Positions 11,918 through 22,600 of a stretch of 37,494 nucleotides of DNA are shown here, in pieces. Under the pieces are notes generated by a model that was not told the origin of the DNA, did no database searches, and was given only the letters and a program-made list of their open reading frames with translations. Made by a program: the position numbers and the translations under genes. Origin of the DNA: Diphasiastrum complanatum (lineage: Eukaryota > Streptophyta > Lycopodiopsida > Lycopodiales > Lycopodiaceae); assembly GCA_029204225.1 (NCBI GenBank), contig MU835647.1, forward strand, positions 1 through 37,494, in the 5' to 3' direction. Each line of letters begins with the position of its first letter. The first letter of the stretch is position 1.

Positions 11918-13009
11918 TGTTTACTGAAGGATCTAAACCTGCACACAGATTCAGGTTTGCATGTCTACATGCACAAACCTCGTAGTATAATCATCCAGCC
12001 TGTCAGAGGATGACTGCAGGGTCTCGACACTTTGTTGTTTACAAATAAGCACTTGCCAATGGAACAATTAACTCCGTTACAAAGCAAGCCATGGTGAACA
12101 AAGTCAAATTTGCAACGCAGCACAGTTGCTTAGTTTTCAAGATCCTAAGGCTGTAACCGAATTTAAGGAAACTAATCTACTTGCAAAACCAGAACTACTC
12201 TAAATATGATTGAAAAGCATAGACAAGAAACAAGAAACAAAACTACGGCATGTTAGAAGTCCAAGAATCAAGAAACCAACCAGTCTCTTGATTCTTGGAC
12301 ATCCCAAGAACATCAAAAACTGGATTGTAGAGAGATATGCAAGAATCACACCAGAGATCTAGCCTATTTAGTTTACTTGAATGTTGGCTCCTACATTAAT
12401 TTACAAGAAAACATGAAATCTAATCCACAACTAGAAAAGCAAGAAAACTAATCCACTCTAAATCCACAACCACACACAATATGAATGGAGGGGCATGATC
12501 ATAGGGGCATCACCCAAGAAAACCATCATGATCAAGGAGCTTAGTGTAGCATCAAACTCATGAAAAATCTTCTTATTAAGCATGGAGTAGATTCAATGCA
12601 AAAAGCTCCTCTTCACAAAGAGGGAGTCTCTTAAATAAGCAAGAGAGCTCCTTAGGTGGCATCCTAGTGGAATTTCCACATTTCAAAAATTACAAGTGGA
12701 ATATTGCTCTCCACTAGAGGTCACCATCAAAAGGTGTCTCACTCTACTTTATTTAAGAGAGGTCTACTTGCATTTATTACATTTGCTTAGAAAATACTAG
12801 TTCCTACATGGTCATTCCATCTTTCGGGATTCACCATGAGGCTTACACAATTCTTGCATGTCTTTCCTAGCTAGTATTTCTTAGCTCTCATACTCGGCTC
12901 TTAGTCTTCATTAGTCTCATCTTCTCAGAGACCTCCTCGGTCTAAGGTGAGAGGTGCTCTTGAGTTGCTCTGTCCGAGTATCTTGGGGATTCGTCAGAAT
13001 CAGCCAACA
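11918..13009 (-). mobile_element. Solo LTR (1,092 bp) nested in copia integrase
   Basis: The insert begins TGTTTACTGAAGG and ends CAGCCAACA on the plus strand, so both ends obey the TG...CA rule with TGTT/AACA inverted tips. It is flanked by perfect 5-bp duplications GCTTG (11913-11917 and 13010-13014). The interrupted integrase reading frame resumes exactly across it. There is no coding capacity, and the first and last 100 bases are not direct repeats of each other, which argues for a single (solo) LTR rather than a tiny complete element. A TATTTAAG box on the minus strand (complement of 12630-12637) suggests minus-strand orientation. Confidence 0.85.
12259..12300. repeat. 15-bp perfect inverted repeat within the solo LTR
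   Basis: GTCCAAGAATCAAGA at 12259-12273 is the exact reverse complement of 12286-12300, with a 12-nt loop. It lies within the transcribed part of the LTR if the LTR is oriented on the minus strand. Confidence 0.75.
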
Positions 13010-13014
13010 GCTTG

Positions 13015-13400
13015 TGCCCATGCCAGACTTCATAAGGAGTTTTGTTGTTGACGGCTTTGGTGCTGGATTTGTTCTACATGTAACAGGCTGTGGCAGTAGC
13101 TTCTGCCCAGAACTTCATAGGTAGGTGTGCTTGATGTAGCATGGATTTGGCTGAGTTGAAAAGAGTTTGATTATTCCTTTCTGCGATCCCGTTCTGTTGA
13201 GGTGAATAGAAAGTGGTGAACTATCTTCTAATACCATGTTCAGCCATGTAGTCGGACAGCTTGTTAGAGATGTATTCGTCACCACCGTCACTTCAGAGTG
13301 CCTTCACTTTTGTAGATGTTTGTGTCTCAGCCATGGCCTTGAATCTCTTGAAGCATTCAAAGGCTTCAGATTTGTGCTTCAATAGAGCATTCATGATCAT
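13015..13400 (-). pseudogene. Copia integrase catalytic-core fragment
   Basis: The minus strand reads HKSEAFECFKRFKAMAETQT, then SDGGDEYIS (second catalytic D region), then SPQQNGIAERNN (catalytic E), FWAEA and NKTPYEVWHGHK. Those are the canonical landmarks of a copia integrase core. At least three in-frame stops interrupt it. The upstream HHCC zinc region and first catalytic Asp are missing, because protease sequence joins integrase near 13400. The piece ends exactly at the solo-LTR target site. Confidence 0.85.
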
Positions 13401-14484
13401 TTGCTATACATATAGATCTTTTAAGTCCTTTATAAGGTACAATAGAGTCAAAAGACTCCTTTGAGCAACACATATGTGATGAGGCTCCACTATCGATGTA
13501 CCATGCTCCATCTTTCTTGAAGGGTGTTGAAGAAAACTTGACACCATGAGTGATCCTTCTCCATCACTTGCAATAAAGTCTTCTTCTTTCACATTAGAGA
13601 GATTTGCTTGTTTGAGTTGATTTTTCTTTTTGAAGCAATTAGAGGCATAGTGCCTCTTCTTGCCACAAAAGAAACACTTGACTTTCTTCTTCTTGGTCTT
13701 GGAAGTAGAAGGATGAGTTGAGTCATCCTCTTCACCATCTTTGTCTTTGTCCTTGGCTTTGTCTTTGTTGAAATCTTGAGAAAACTGGTTCTTGCTCCTC
13801 TCTTTATGCTTGTCCTTGACAAAGAGAGCTTTGTCACTTCCAATATGCTCGAGTTTGTTCATCCTAGAAAGTTTGTAACTTTGCCTTGCTTCTTCAGAGA
13901 TGAGAATTCCTTGAAGAGTTTTCCTCCTATGACAAAGGATTGAACAAGATTATTATAGTATTCTTTTAAGCCATTAAGAATGACTTGTACTAGCTCATCT
14001 TGATTGATTGTGACACCAACACAAACAAGCTTCCTATGAAGATCTTTTACTCTCAAAACATAATTTGATGCACTCTCCTCATTTTTTGAAAACTTTGAAA
14101 AATTTGATTTCTAAGAGTGAGTAATCTAGAAGTGTTCTTAGCTTTATAGATGGACTTAAGTGCATCCCAAGCTTCTTTAGCATTGGTGCAAGATCCTATT
14201 TCTCTTCGAATCTCATTCGAGACATTCATTTTAATGAAGTGTAGAGCCATTCTATCTCTCTTTCTATACTTTGGTATTTCAAGCTGTGCTTGAGGCTCCT
14301 CCTCAATACCAAGTACTATGTCCATAACATCCTGGAGTACAAGAACTGACTCCATCCTAACCTTCCATATTGAATAATTGGAGGTACTTAGTCTTTCACT
14401 TGGTTCTAAGAGATATCCTCCTACAGGTGCCATATTGTGAAGACTTTTTGTTATTGGACAATTATATGTTTGAGCTTGTTCCAA
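13401..14484 (-). pseudogene. Copia gag and protease relic
   Basis: Gag begins at 14484 and contains the copia gag pattern YSIWKVRMESVL and KEAWDALKSIYK. It then shifts frame near 14090 and again near 13910, continuing as a lysine/aspartate-rich linker with the zinc knuckle CFFCGKKRHYASNC. The protease follows with AWYIDSGASSHMC, the aspartic active-site region, before the sequence jumps into integrase. The knuckle would bind RNA during packaging and the protease would process the polyprotein. It is inactive through at least two frameshifts and the protease truncation. Confidence 0.85.
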
Positions 14485-15190
14485 TTAGACTTGAAGTTGC
14501 TACTCTCTTTCACTATAGAAATTTTCAAGGGTGTGCTACCAATCCTATGTGAAAAACTTGCAACTGTATTTGAGATAGATCTCAAACATTCCACAAAACA
14601 AGATTATCTAGATCAGTCACTCAAAATGGATTGAGGAACATAGACAAGTTTGGATTCTACTTTTGGCACGTGTTAGATGCTACAAAAGAAAACACTAATG
14701 ATTCAAAGAAGGCTCAAAGGTGTTCAATAACATCAAACTTTGTCTTGATCTTTAGTTTCTTGTGTTGAATACTCAAAACAATGGATTATGAATCAAGCTA
14801 AATTGAATCAAATCAAAAAGTGGTCACTCGGATTTTGGACCTCTCCCTACCCTCTTTAAGAGCTTATAACTCTTGATAGACACATCAGATTGATTGGGGA
14901 TCAATTGCAATGAAAAGTGAACGTCATAAGCTTTCCATCAAGCTATAAGATCAATATCTTTGGACCAATTATGAAGGAATTAAAGAGGTATGAAAATCTC
15001 TGATTTTCACACATGCAGAATTCCAGAATTCCGTAGAATGTCAATTCTGATATGAAAATCTAGTTTTTATCCTCTTTGATCCAAACACTTTTCAAGAAGG
15101 GTAAAGAAAAGTGATAAACTGCTTTTTTGATTGAATTGGGCTCACAAATTCTTGAACAATCAGAGATAATAGCATGTAAAGCTTAATTTG
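14485..15190 (-). other. Untranslated leader of the minus-strand copia element
   Basis: The stretch between the PBS (15202-15191) and the gag start (14484), read on the minus strand, has no long open frame. About 700 bp is an ordinary leader length for this kind of element. No regulatory motif stands out. Confidence 0.5.
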
Positions 15191-15202
15191 GCTCTGATAC
15201 CA
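15191..15202 (-). other. Primer-binding site (initiator tRNA-Met type)
   Basis: GCTCTGATACCA on the plus strand is the reverse complement of TGGTATCAGAGC, the standard plant copia PBS complementary to the 3' end of initiator tRNA-Met. It fixes the inner end of the 5' LTR at 15203 for the minus-strand element. Confidence 0.9.
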
Positions 15203-16027
15203 TGATAAAATTCCAGCAAGCTCATATGTGTGGGGAATGATCCTCAAGTGTGAATGATCTTGTTAAGCTTTGTGTTTAGCACATATATTGATTCTAGAAT
15301 GGATGCCAAGATCTAGTACAAAATTTTATGGCTAAATCACAATCTAGCATGCTAAGAATCAAAGAATGATTGCTTTGAAAGACAAGAGAGAAAAAGTACA
15401 AGAATTGAATGCATTAGCATAAGCCTCTACTCTAGTTAGAGAGAGAAAGAGAGAGCAAAATTCAAGCAAATGATAGTGTAGATCCAAAATAACATAGAAT
15501 AGCTTGAAAGCTTGGTTCTTCATAAAAAATTATAGAATGTCTACACATATTTATGGAGTTTGAAGTAGCTCAAGGTAGAACCATCTCCATTCAACTTCTA
15601 TCCACATCTAAAATTGAAAACTAGAGAATTAGTGACATTTGTCACTTCACATGCATGCATTTCTACCTACTTTTACCAAGTGTCAAATATTCAACTAGAA
15701 TTGTACAAATCATCATGCATGTGTTCAATTCACTTTGTGCATGCCTTGCATGTCACTATGGATCACTTACAACCATTGCATGTGATATGCCACAAGTTTC
15801 TACAAGCCTATTATTGACATTTTTATGTCTACATTCTATATACAAGTTGTACATTACCAACTAGACTTGAAGAACCCATGTAGCTCGAGTTTCTTCTAGG
15901 CCAAATTTGGCATTTACAATATGAAACAACAAACTCACATAAAAAAAACTTTGTGAAAAGCCTAAAGTCAAGATAGATGATTTTTTATTTTTCAACAGCA
16001 TCGTGATTAGCAACCTCAGAGTTATCA
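15203..16027 (-). repeat. Probable 5' LTR of the minus-strand copia element (outer end uncertain)
   Basis: The LTR must begin immediately beside the PBS; the plus-strand sequence there is TGATAAAATTCC. A matching inverted tip, TATCA, occurs at 16023-16027, giving a possible length of 825 bp, but another end such as ...AACAACA near 15930 cannot be excluded. The partner LTR expected near 10 kb was not recognised, so this has not been verified by comparison. Confidence 0.4.
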
Positions 16028-16037
16028 TTCTGGAGGT

Positions 16038-16385
16038 CGACGAGTAAAAAGGCTATTATTTGCCATTTCAAATTTCCCACCCATTTCTGTGTTCCTGTCA
16101 TTTTCTATTACTCACCAGTTATAACTCGCCAACAGTGTCTTATAACTCGCCATCAGAACATACACATGTATACACACTGCTTTGTCTTGTACCAGACCGG
16201 CGAGTTATAATTTTTATTACTCGCCCTCCTATTACTCTCGCCAACAATATTAATCACCAAGTTCTCCACTTTACTCGGCACTTTGACATATCATTCTAAA
16301 CCTCAACAGAGAAAGGCAGACAACTCAATGAGTTAAAACCTATTACTCGCATTATATTACTTGCCCTGGTATTACTTGCCCATAG
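16038..16385. repeat. Cluster of degenerate TTA(TA)ACTCGCC motifs
   Basis: At least ten copies of a short motif close to TTACTCGCC occur in about 350 bp (for example near 16108, 16122, 16142, 16216, 16231, 16270, 16341, 16357 and 16371), with inverted copies GGCGAGTTA near 16199 and GACGAGTAA near 16038. Spacing is irregular, so it is not a tandem array. It lies 300 bp before a Ty3 gag fragment and may belong to that element's LTR or leader. Confidence 0.55.
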
Positions 16386-16679
16386 TGAAAATTTGGAATT
16401 TTCTTGAACTTTTGACTTTCAAAACTCATCTATATTTTTCTGTTATTTTTTTTCCTCGATTTTCTTTTGGATTTTCATTAATGTCGCTTCACATCCATCT
16501 GACTTTTATTCTGATCTTGATCTAAGTTCATTATCACTTTGGTTATACCTTCATTCTAATCCATCATCAACGAAATACTAAAAAGAACTATAAAAATATA
16601 TGAGGAATTAAAAACGAAAAAGACTAAAAACAAGAGAAAACAAAAAGATAAAAAATAGCCCTACTTCTCGTTCTGTTGT

Positions 16680-16991
16680 ATGCATTTGAGATTTGGTAAA
16701 AGATTATCCACTCTGGATCTTCCTGACCTTGAAGAATTCATCAACATACTAATTGAAATACTCCATGAACCCGTTGACATAGATCCACCCCCGATGGACA
16801 ATCCTAGGCCGTTTGTACCCCACGTAGTCTGGAATTTTCCCAATTTCGACCTTCCAAGATTTAATGGCAAGGGAGATCCACGACGATTTCTACAGATCTA
16901 CACCCAAGCATGTAGGGCCTATGGAGACGACAACCCACAAGTGCTGTTAAGATATTTCAATCTATGCCTTAGCAATACTGCAAAAGATTAA
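16680..16991 (+). pseudogene. Ty3/gypsy gag N-terminal fragment (plus strand)
   Basis: The 103-codon frame contains FDLPRFNGKGDPRRFLQIY and a following CLSNTAKD, matching the start of Ty3-type retrotransposon gag proteins (target-binding domain beginning F-G-DP--W/F). The match stops abruptly at a TAA just where the sequence changes to an oppositely oriented Ty3 relic (about 16992-17040). It is therefore a 3'-truncated scrap. The upstream 300 bp may be its leader. Confidence 0.65.
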
Positions 16992-17040
16992 GTTCATGCT
17001 TAGAGTAGGGTCTAATGCTAGTAGTATCAACAATTAAACT

Positions 17041-17514
17041 AGCACTTATCTTTATTAAAGAACAATCATGCATAAAAGTTGAAGATTTTCAACAAAATCA
17101 ATTTTCAATGATTTTATTCTTATCATAATGCCATTGTTGCCCAAGAACAACATCCATATTTGCTAAATTAACAACATGGAATTCTAGTTTTTCAACATAA
17201 TCTTGTATGTGCAATGGTGCATTAGGAACAACATAATCCATGGGTTCGGAATTACATCTAGATGCCATTGTCACACAATGCTTCTTCTCACTTTTTTTTT
17301 ATGGGAAGGTTTAACATCTGCACCATATTTGCATTTATAAAATTATGAGTAAATCATGTGTCAAAAAGTACATTGACAACATGACCTCCAATTTTACCCT
17401 TAATGTAAATTAAGTCATTAGTTCCATAAAGCATTGAACTAAAAAAAAACAGATATCCATCTCATTACTTTGAGATATGATACTTGAGGTTGAAGCTTTG
17501 TTTTTTACACAATC
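17041..17514 (-). pseudogene. Ty3/gypsy protease relic
   Basis: Read on the minus strand it contains GGHVVNVLFDT-stop-FTHNFI, a retropepsin active-site region in which the Gly of DTG is replaced by a stop codon. Further on comes LEFHVVNLANMDVVLG, the second conserved retropepsin block. It follows the gag zinc knuckle at 17515-17560 directly. The element is broken off at about 17040 before any reverse transcriptase. Confidence 0.65.
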
Positions 17515-18048
17515 TCATGCAACGTGACCCTCTCCATTGCACTTGAAGCAAAGATTCTTCTTTCGAGCTTCAACTAGGACCTTACCACCTTGATAATTAT
17601 TGGGGTGGTGTTTGGGTTTCTTAGAATTAGGATTGGAAGATGCCTTATTGGTAACTTCCTTATCCTTCCTTTTAAATTGAAAACCCTTCTTTTGCTCATT
17701 AGGGTGATGACTCTTATGTGGCTTAGGAGTATCATTATAAAACTTTGCAGCACGAATAGCATCTTCTAAGGTGTTGGGATGGTTCTTGTGAACATCCACT
17801 TGATAATCCTTAGGTGAACCATCAATGAACATGAGCATCTATATCTTTGGAGGTATTTCACTATAAAGAGGATTAAGATACTCATGGAAGTATTGAACAA
17901 ACTGCTCAAGGCCTTTTTTCATAAGTCAATCTCGAAAGTTTTTAAAAATGTTGGTAATCATCTAACAAGGGAATGAAGTATTCCTTGAACGCTAGGCAAA
18001 ACGCCTCCCATGTTAATGGTTGTTTTCCTTTGGCTACTAAGTCCTCTC
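17515..18048 (-). pseudogene. Ty3/gypsy gag, C-terminal half (left of the nested copia element)
   Basis: Minus-strand coding sense starts at the insertion point with LVAKGKQPLTWEAFCLAFKE, the second half of the retrotransposon gag domain. It continues in shifted frames through FVQYFHEYLNPLYSEIP, a lysine-rich region and the zinc knuckle CFKCNGEGHVA-DC near 17515-17545. Its N-terminal half lies at 24105-24444; the two were separated by insertion of the copia element. Several frameshifts make it non-functional. Confidence 0.8.
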
Positions 18049-18324
18049 AGTTAGAATTAAAGTTAGAATCACTGTGTTACTGTACTGTGGGTCCTATCAA
18101 TGGATAAAGATCAATTGGCCTCGCCACGAGGCAAGTCGACGGGACACGCGTCCCGCCAATGGCAACCTGGGTTATGCATGGGTTGCCTGAGTGAACAACT
18201 ATATGTACAGTGTAATTTCATTTTGAGAAATACAGTTGCTATGTGAGCTTGCTGAGGAGAGTGATTTTCTGTCTGTGTTACTGTGTAGCATGATCCGTGT
18301 TCCTGTGCAAAGCAAATTCTAAGT
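18049..18324 (+). repeat. Left (5') LTR of the nested copia element
   Basis: 276 bp, beginning AGTTAGAATTAAAG and ending CAAATTCTAAGT, with PBS starting at 18325. It differs from the right LTR by one extra A near 18232 and 11 substitutions. The ends form an imperfect inverted repeat (AGTTAGAATT versus ACTTAGAATT in reverse complement). Confidence 0.93.
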
Positions 18325-18336
18325 TGGTATCAGAGC
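18325..18336 (+). other. Primer-binding site (initiator tRNA-Met type)
   Basis: TGGTATCAGAGC lies immediately after the left LTR with no spacer. It is complementary to the 3' end of plant initiator tRNA-Met, which would prime minus-strand DNA synthesis. Confidence 0.95.
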
Positions 18337-19636
18337 CGTATAGGGAGTGTACACAGTACAGTGTCGCCGTTGAAGAGAGCTTCGAGAGAACTGTCTTCTG
18401 AGAGTTCGGGGTTTTACGGCAGGTTGAAGACGGAAAGAGAAGCACTGGTGCATGGTTTCTAATTTATAGAGGCTTGTTAAGCTCAGCAGAGGGATTATTA
18501 GCCTGTGCATAGCATCAGACAGGAAAAAATTTGGTGAAAAATTGACAATTTTGAAGCCAGCTGAAAATTGAAACCGGACTTGGGGTTACGGTTTTTATAC
18601 ATAACTGGTGAATTCTTCACTGTTTGTGCACCGTTTTGGATGCCGTAAGGACTAGACAGAAGCTAATCACACTATCAATCAGCCATGGAGAGATTCTGAG
18701 GCTTATGTCAGAGATTTGTCTCCAGACAGTTAACCTAGCAGATTTGTGGTAAAAAGGTGAAAAAGCCACTTTGTCAAGTTGAGCTAAAATCACCGTTTCT
18801 CCACGGAATTTCCTGACTGAACACTCTACAGTCATGGATTCAGTAGGGCGACCCTGCTCCAGGCCTCAGATCGTGCTCAAAATGTTCCACAGGAGAGCTT
18901 GATCTGATAGTTTTCAGAGAAGGGAGGCGCGGCCGCAGATAAGGAAGTCGCGGACTGTTTGTGCGCCCAACACGATGAACAACTTTGTGTATTGAAGACC
19001 ATAGCATCTGCAGGAGTTTGGTTTGATGCCCAGATGTACTTTGAACCTTTAGATGAGGTGTCAAATGAATCAACGGTCCAGAATCTGTGATGGGAGAGAA
19101 ATTTGAACCACAAGATTTGGTTCAGCCATTGGATGAGCTTTGAACAGGGCCTTGAAGAATTGAAGTGCATTCTGGCCTTCAACTTCATTAAAAATTTTCA
19201 TACTGAAAGCTGAGTTGGGTCCCTTCACAAGTGAAGAGTGAAGTTTCTTCAAAGTGAAAAAACAGTTCAAAAGCTAGAAAAGTCCCTATTTTTGGGTCCT
19301 TTGCCCGTTTTGACCCAAACGAAAGGCTATAACCTCCAAACGAAGGGCACCTGAGCTGTACCTGCAAGTACGGTACAACAAAACAGAGTGGTTGCAGCGG
19401 AGAAAGTGTTCGGAGTACGCCAGAAGTATTTTCACCATTCCATTGGGCACGTTCTTGGGAGTTGACGACTGAGTGCATTTCAGAAGGCGACGCCGATTTG
19501 GCTTTCAAATTGGTGGAAAAGAGGCGAGTGGCCTGGTAAGAAAAAAAGTTTAGGTCATTATTTTCAACTTCGGACATCACTGTTGGTCTCGACATACTGT
19601 TCTTAGCCTAAGGCATAAATTTTAAGCAGTTTTGTG
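18337..19636 (+). other. Long untranslated leader of the nested copia element
   Basis: About 1.3 kb separates the PBS from the gag start codon. No plus-strand frame with similarity to a known protein was seen, and the minus-strand frames across it (such as 19188-19595) show no family resemblance. It probably holds packaging and dimerisation signals, but none can be pinpointed. Confidence 0.6.
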
Positions 19637-22600
19637 ATGGCAAACATGGGAGAGTCCATTTTGAGTGAAAGTAGCAAATTGGACGGGATTTCCAACTATG
19701 CAGTGTGGAAATTCAAAATGACAAACATACCAATGGAGAAAGACGTGTGGGAAGTCGTCACAAGTGATGAGAGAAGGCCGTCAAATGAAGCGGACATCAA
19801 AGTGTTCGACAAGAAGATGAGGAAAGCTTTGACCTTCATTAACTTGTCAGTGAAGGATCACATCATTACCCACATTTGTGATGCTATTACACCAAGACAG
19901 GCATGGGATGTGCTAAAGGAGCAGTTCAAGACGTCAAATCCGTCAAGAATCATGTTTCTAAAGTCAAAGTTGAATAGTGCCCGCATGGAAGAAGGAGAGC
20001 ACATTCAGACGTACATGACCAGAATCAAGACAATGAGAGATGAACTGCATTCTATTGGAGAACGCATACATGATGTGGAGCTGGTGCATAATGCATTATG
20101 CGACATTGCAGAACCCTATCAGATATTTGTGAGCGGAATAGCATCAAGAGAAAGATTGCCAACCTTTGACGAGCTCACATGAATCTTGATGCAGGAAGAG
20201 CAACGATGAGAAATGGTGAAAGCTAGACGTCAAATAACTGATGATCAGGCACTTGCGACACGCCAAAAACAAGGCAAGGGCAAGGGCAAGAAGAAGACTA
20301 AATAGCAATTTTCCAAGTCTCAGGAGGATGAGGGATCTTCCAGCAAAACTAAGAAGAAAGGCAAGTGCTTCCATTGTGGTAAAAAGGGCCACTGGAAGAG
20401 TGAATGTCGCAAATTCCTGGCGGAACAAGGCAAGGGAAAACCAAAACAAGCAGGTAACCTTGTCGATGAAGGTGAGATTGAAGACTCTAGCATCTTCATA
20501 TTTGCATTGTTATCTAATCAAGATAATCAAGCATGGTATATTGACTCAGGAGCCACAAGACACATGACAGGTAACAAGAACTGGTTCAGTAGTTTGAAGG
20601 CATTGGATAATGGAACATCTGTTTCACAAGCAAATGGTGAGGTGTGCATGATCAAGGGGATAGGCTCAGTTTCAATTCAACTTCCTAACGGCAAAAGCAG
20701 GATGATCAGGGAGGTACTTTATGTACCAGGTTTGAAGAAAAATCTACTTTCTATTGGAGTCATTACAAATCAAAAGTTGAAAGTAGAATTCGCCCATGAT
20801 CGTTGCTTTGTGAAGGATGCGAACCAGAAGTTCAAAGTTATTGCGAATGGAGTAAGAGAGCCCAATACAAAATTGTACAGGTTGAATGCCACAATCAAGA
20901 GGCAACATGGACTTGTGTCATCCGTACCTTCGCAAACTGAGTTGTGGCACAAGAGGCTTGGTCACTTGAACTTGGGAAGCCTCAGTTTGATGAGAAAATA
21001 GGAGATGGTAACAGGACTGCCTACAATAGAAGATCACTTGAAATCGATGTGCGAATCTTGTATATATGGGAAGCAACATCGAGAGAAGTTCAATAAAGGG
21101 GGTGTTGCAAGAGCAAAGAACATCCTGGATTTAATCCACAGAGATTTATGCGGGCCCATGAGGACCATGTCCTTAGGAAAAGCCTTCTATTTCATGACCT
21201 TTATTGATGATATGTCACGTGAGACGTGGATCTACTTCTTGAAGAAGAAATCAGATGCTTTTGATAACTTCAAGAACTTCAAAAACTTGGTCGAAAATCA
21301 GACAGGTAAGAAGATCAAAGTCCTAAGATCAGATAGTGGAGGTGAGTATAAGTCTAATGACTTCAATGATCTTTGTGATCAATGTGGGATGAAAAGACAA
21401 TTTACACAAGCTCATACTCCTGCTCTCAATGGTGTAGCTGAGCGCAAAAATCGTATGATTGTGGAAAGTGCCAGATCTATGCTAGCTGAGATGAAATTAC
21501 CAAAAGATTTTTGGTTAGAAGCATGTAGCACGGCAGTCTATCTTCAAAATAGAAGTCCTACCATTGCCATACCAAAAATTACACCTGAGGAAGCATTCAC
21601 AAAGAAGAAGCCAAAGGTGAATCACTTGTGAATCTTTGGATGTAAGGCCTTTGTACATATTCCTAAGGAAGAAAGACGTAAACTTGATGTAAAAGCTATC
21701 AAGTGCATATTCCTAGGATATGATGATCGCGTGAAAAGCTATAGATGTTTTGATCCAGTCGAAAACAAAATCCATATAAGCCGAGATGTTATCTTTGATG
21801 AATCCAAGATGTATGAAGACGAAGATGCTGAGAAGATAGACACATCCAGTAGGAAAAATGGCATAGTGAGGATACCACCTGATGATGATCCATTCATTGA
21901 CCTTCCGAGTGATGAACATGAGGATACATCTCAAGATACTACTACTCAACCTCAAGAAACAGGTTGGAGAGGTAGGGACAAACCTTTTGGTGCAAGAAGG
22001 ATTGAAATTGCAGGTGACAAACGCAAGGAGAAGGATGTACCGTGGAATACATTTTCACCAAGAAGCCGATCACCTAACAGAAAGCTCCCTAAGTGGTTTG
22101 AGAGATTGATGGAAAGCCGCGATATAGATGACTTTCCAGGATCATCTAACCAAGGAGAGCTACGAAGATCAACAAGAGAGAAGATACTACCTGAAAGGTA
22201 TGAAGCAAATTATGCTCTGTTATCCAACATTATTCAAAGCAAAGAACCTTCGACTTATGGTGAAGCGAAGGATGATGACATTTGGATCAAGGCCATGGGA
22301 GAGGAGATGGAGTCAATTGTAAGCATAGCACATGGGACTTAGTAGAACCACCAGTTGGCAAGAAATTCATTGGCTGCAAATGGGTATATAGAACTAAGTA
22401 CCATGCAGATGGAAGCATAGCAAAGCACAAAGCAAGATTGGTAATCAAAGGGTACGCACAAAATAAAGGCATTGACTATGAGGAGACCTTTGCGCCGGTG
22501 TGTAAGTGGAATACTCTACGTCTACTTATTGCTTTAGCTTCACATTTTGGTTGGCCTTTGCATCAGATGGATGTGAAATCTGCTTTTCTAAATGGTGAGT

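Larger units (their letters stand above)
10550..16027 (-). mobile_element. Degraded Ty1/copia LTR retrotransposon (minus strand)
   Basis: In minus-strand order the region shows a PBS (15202-15191), gag (from 14484), CCHC zinc knuckle, protease active-site region, integrase pieces, C-terminal reverse transcriptase and RNase H (to about 10550). Domain order is that of Ty1/copia. Two internal deletions are visible: protease to integrase near 13400, and integrase to mid-RT near 11729. A solo LTR interrupts integrase. The 5' LTR should lie to the right of the PBS (from 15203); its outer edge and the 3' LTR could not be fixed. Clearly dead. Confidence 0.75.

Noticed and set aside
19188-19595. 135-codon minus-strand frame in the copia leader
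   Set aside because: Antisense to the leader of a plus-strand retrotransposon; no recognisable domain.
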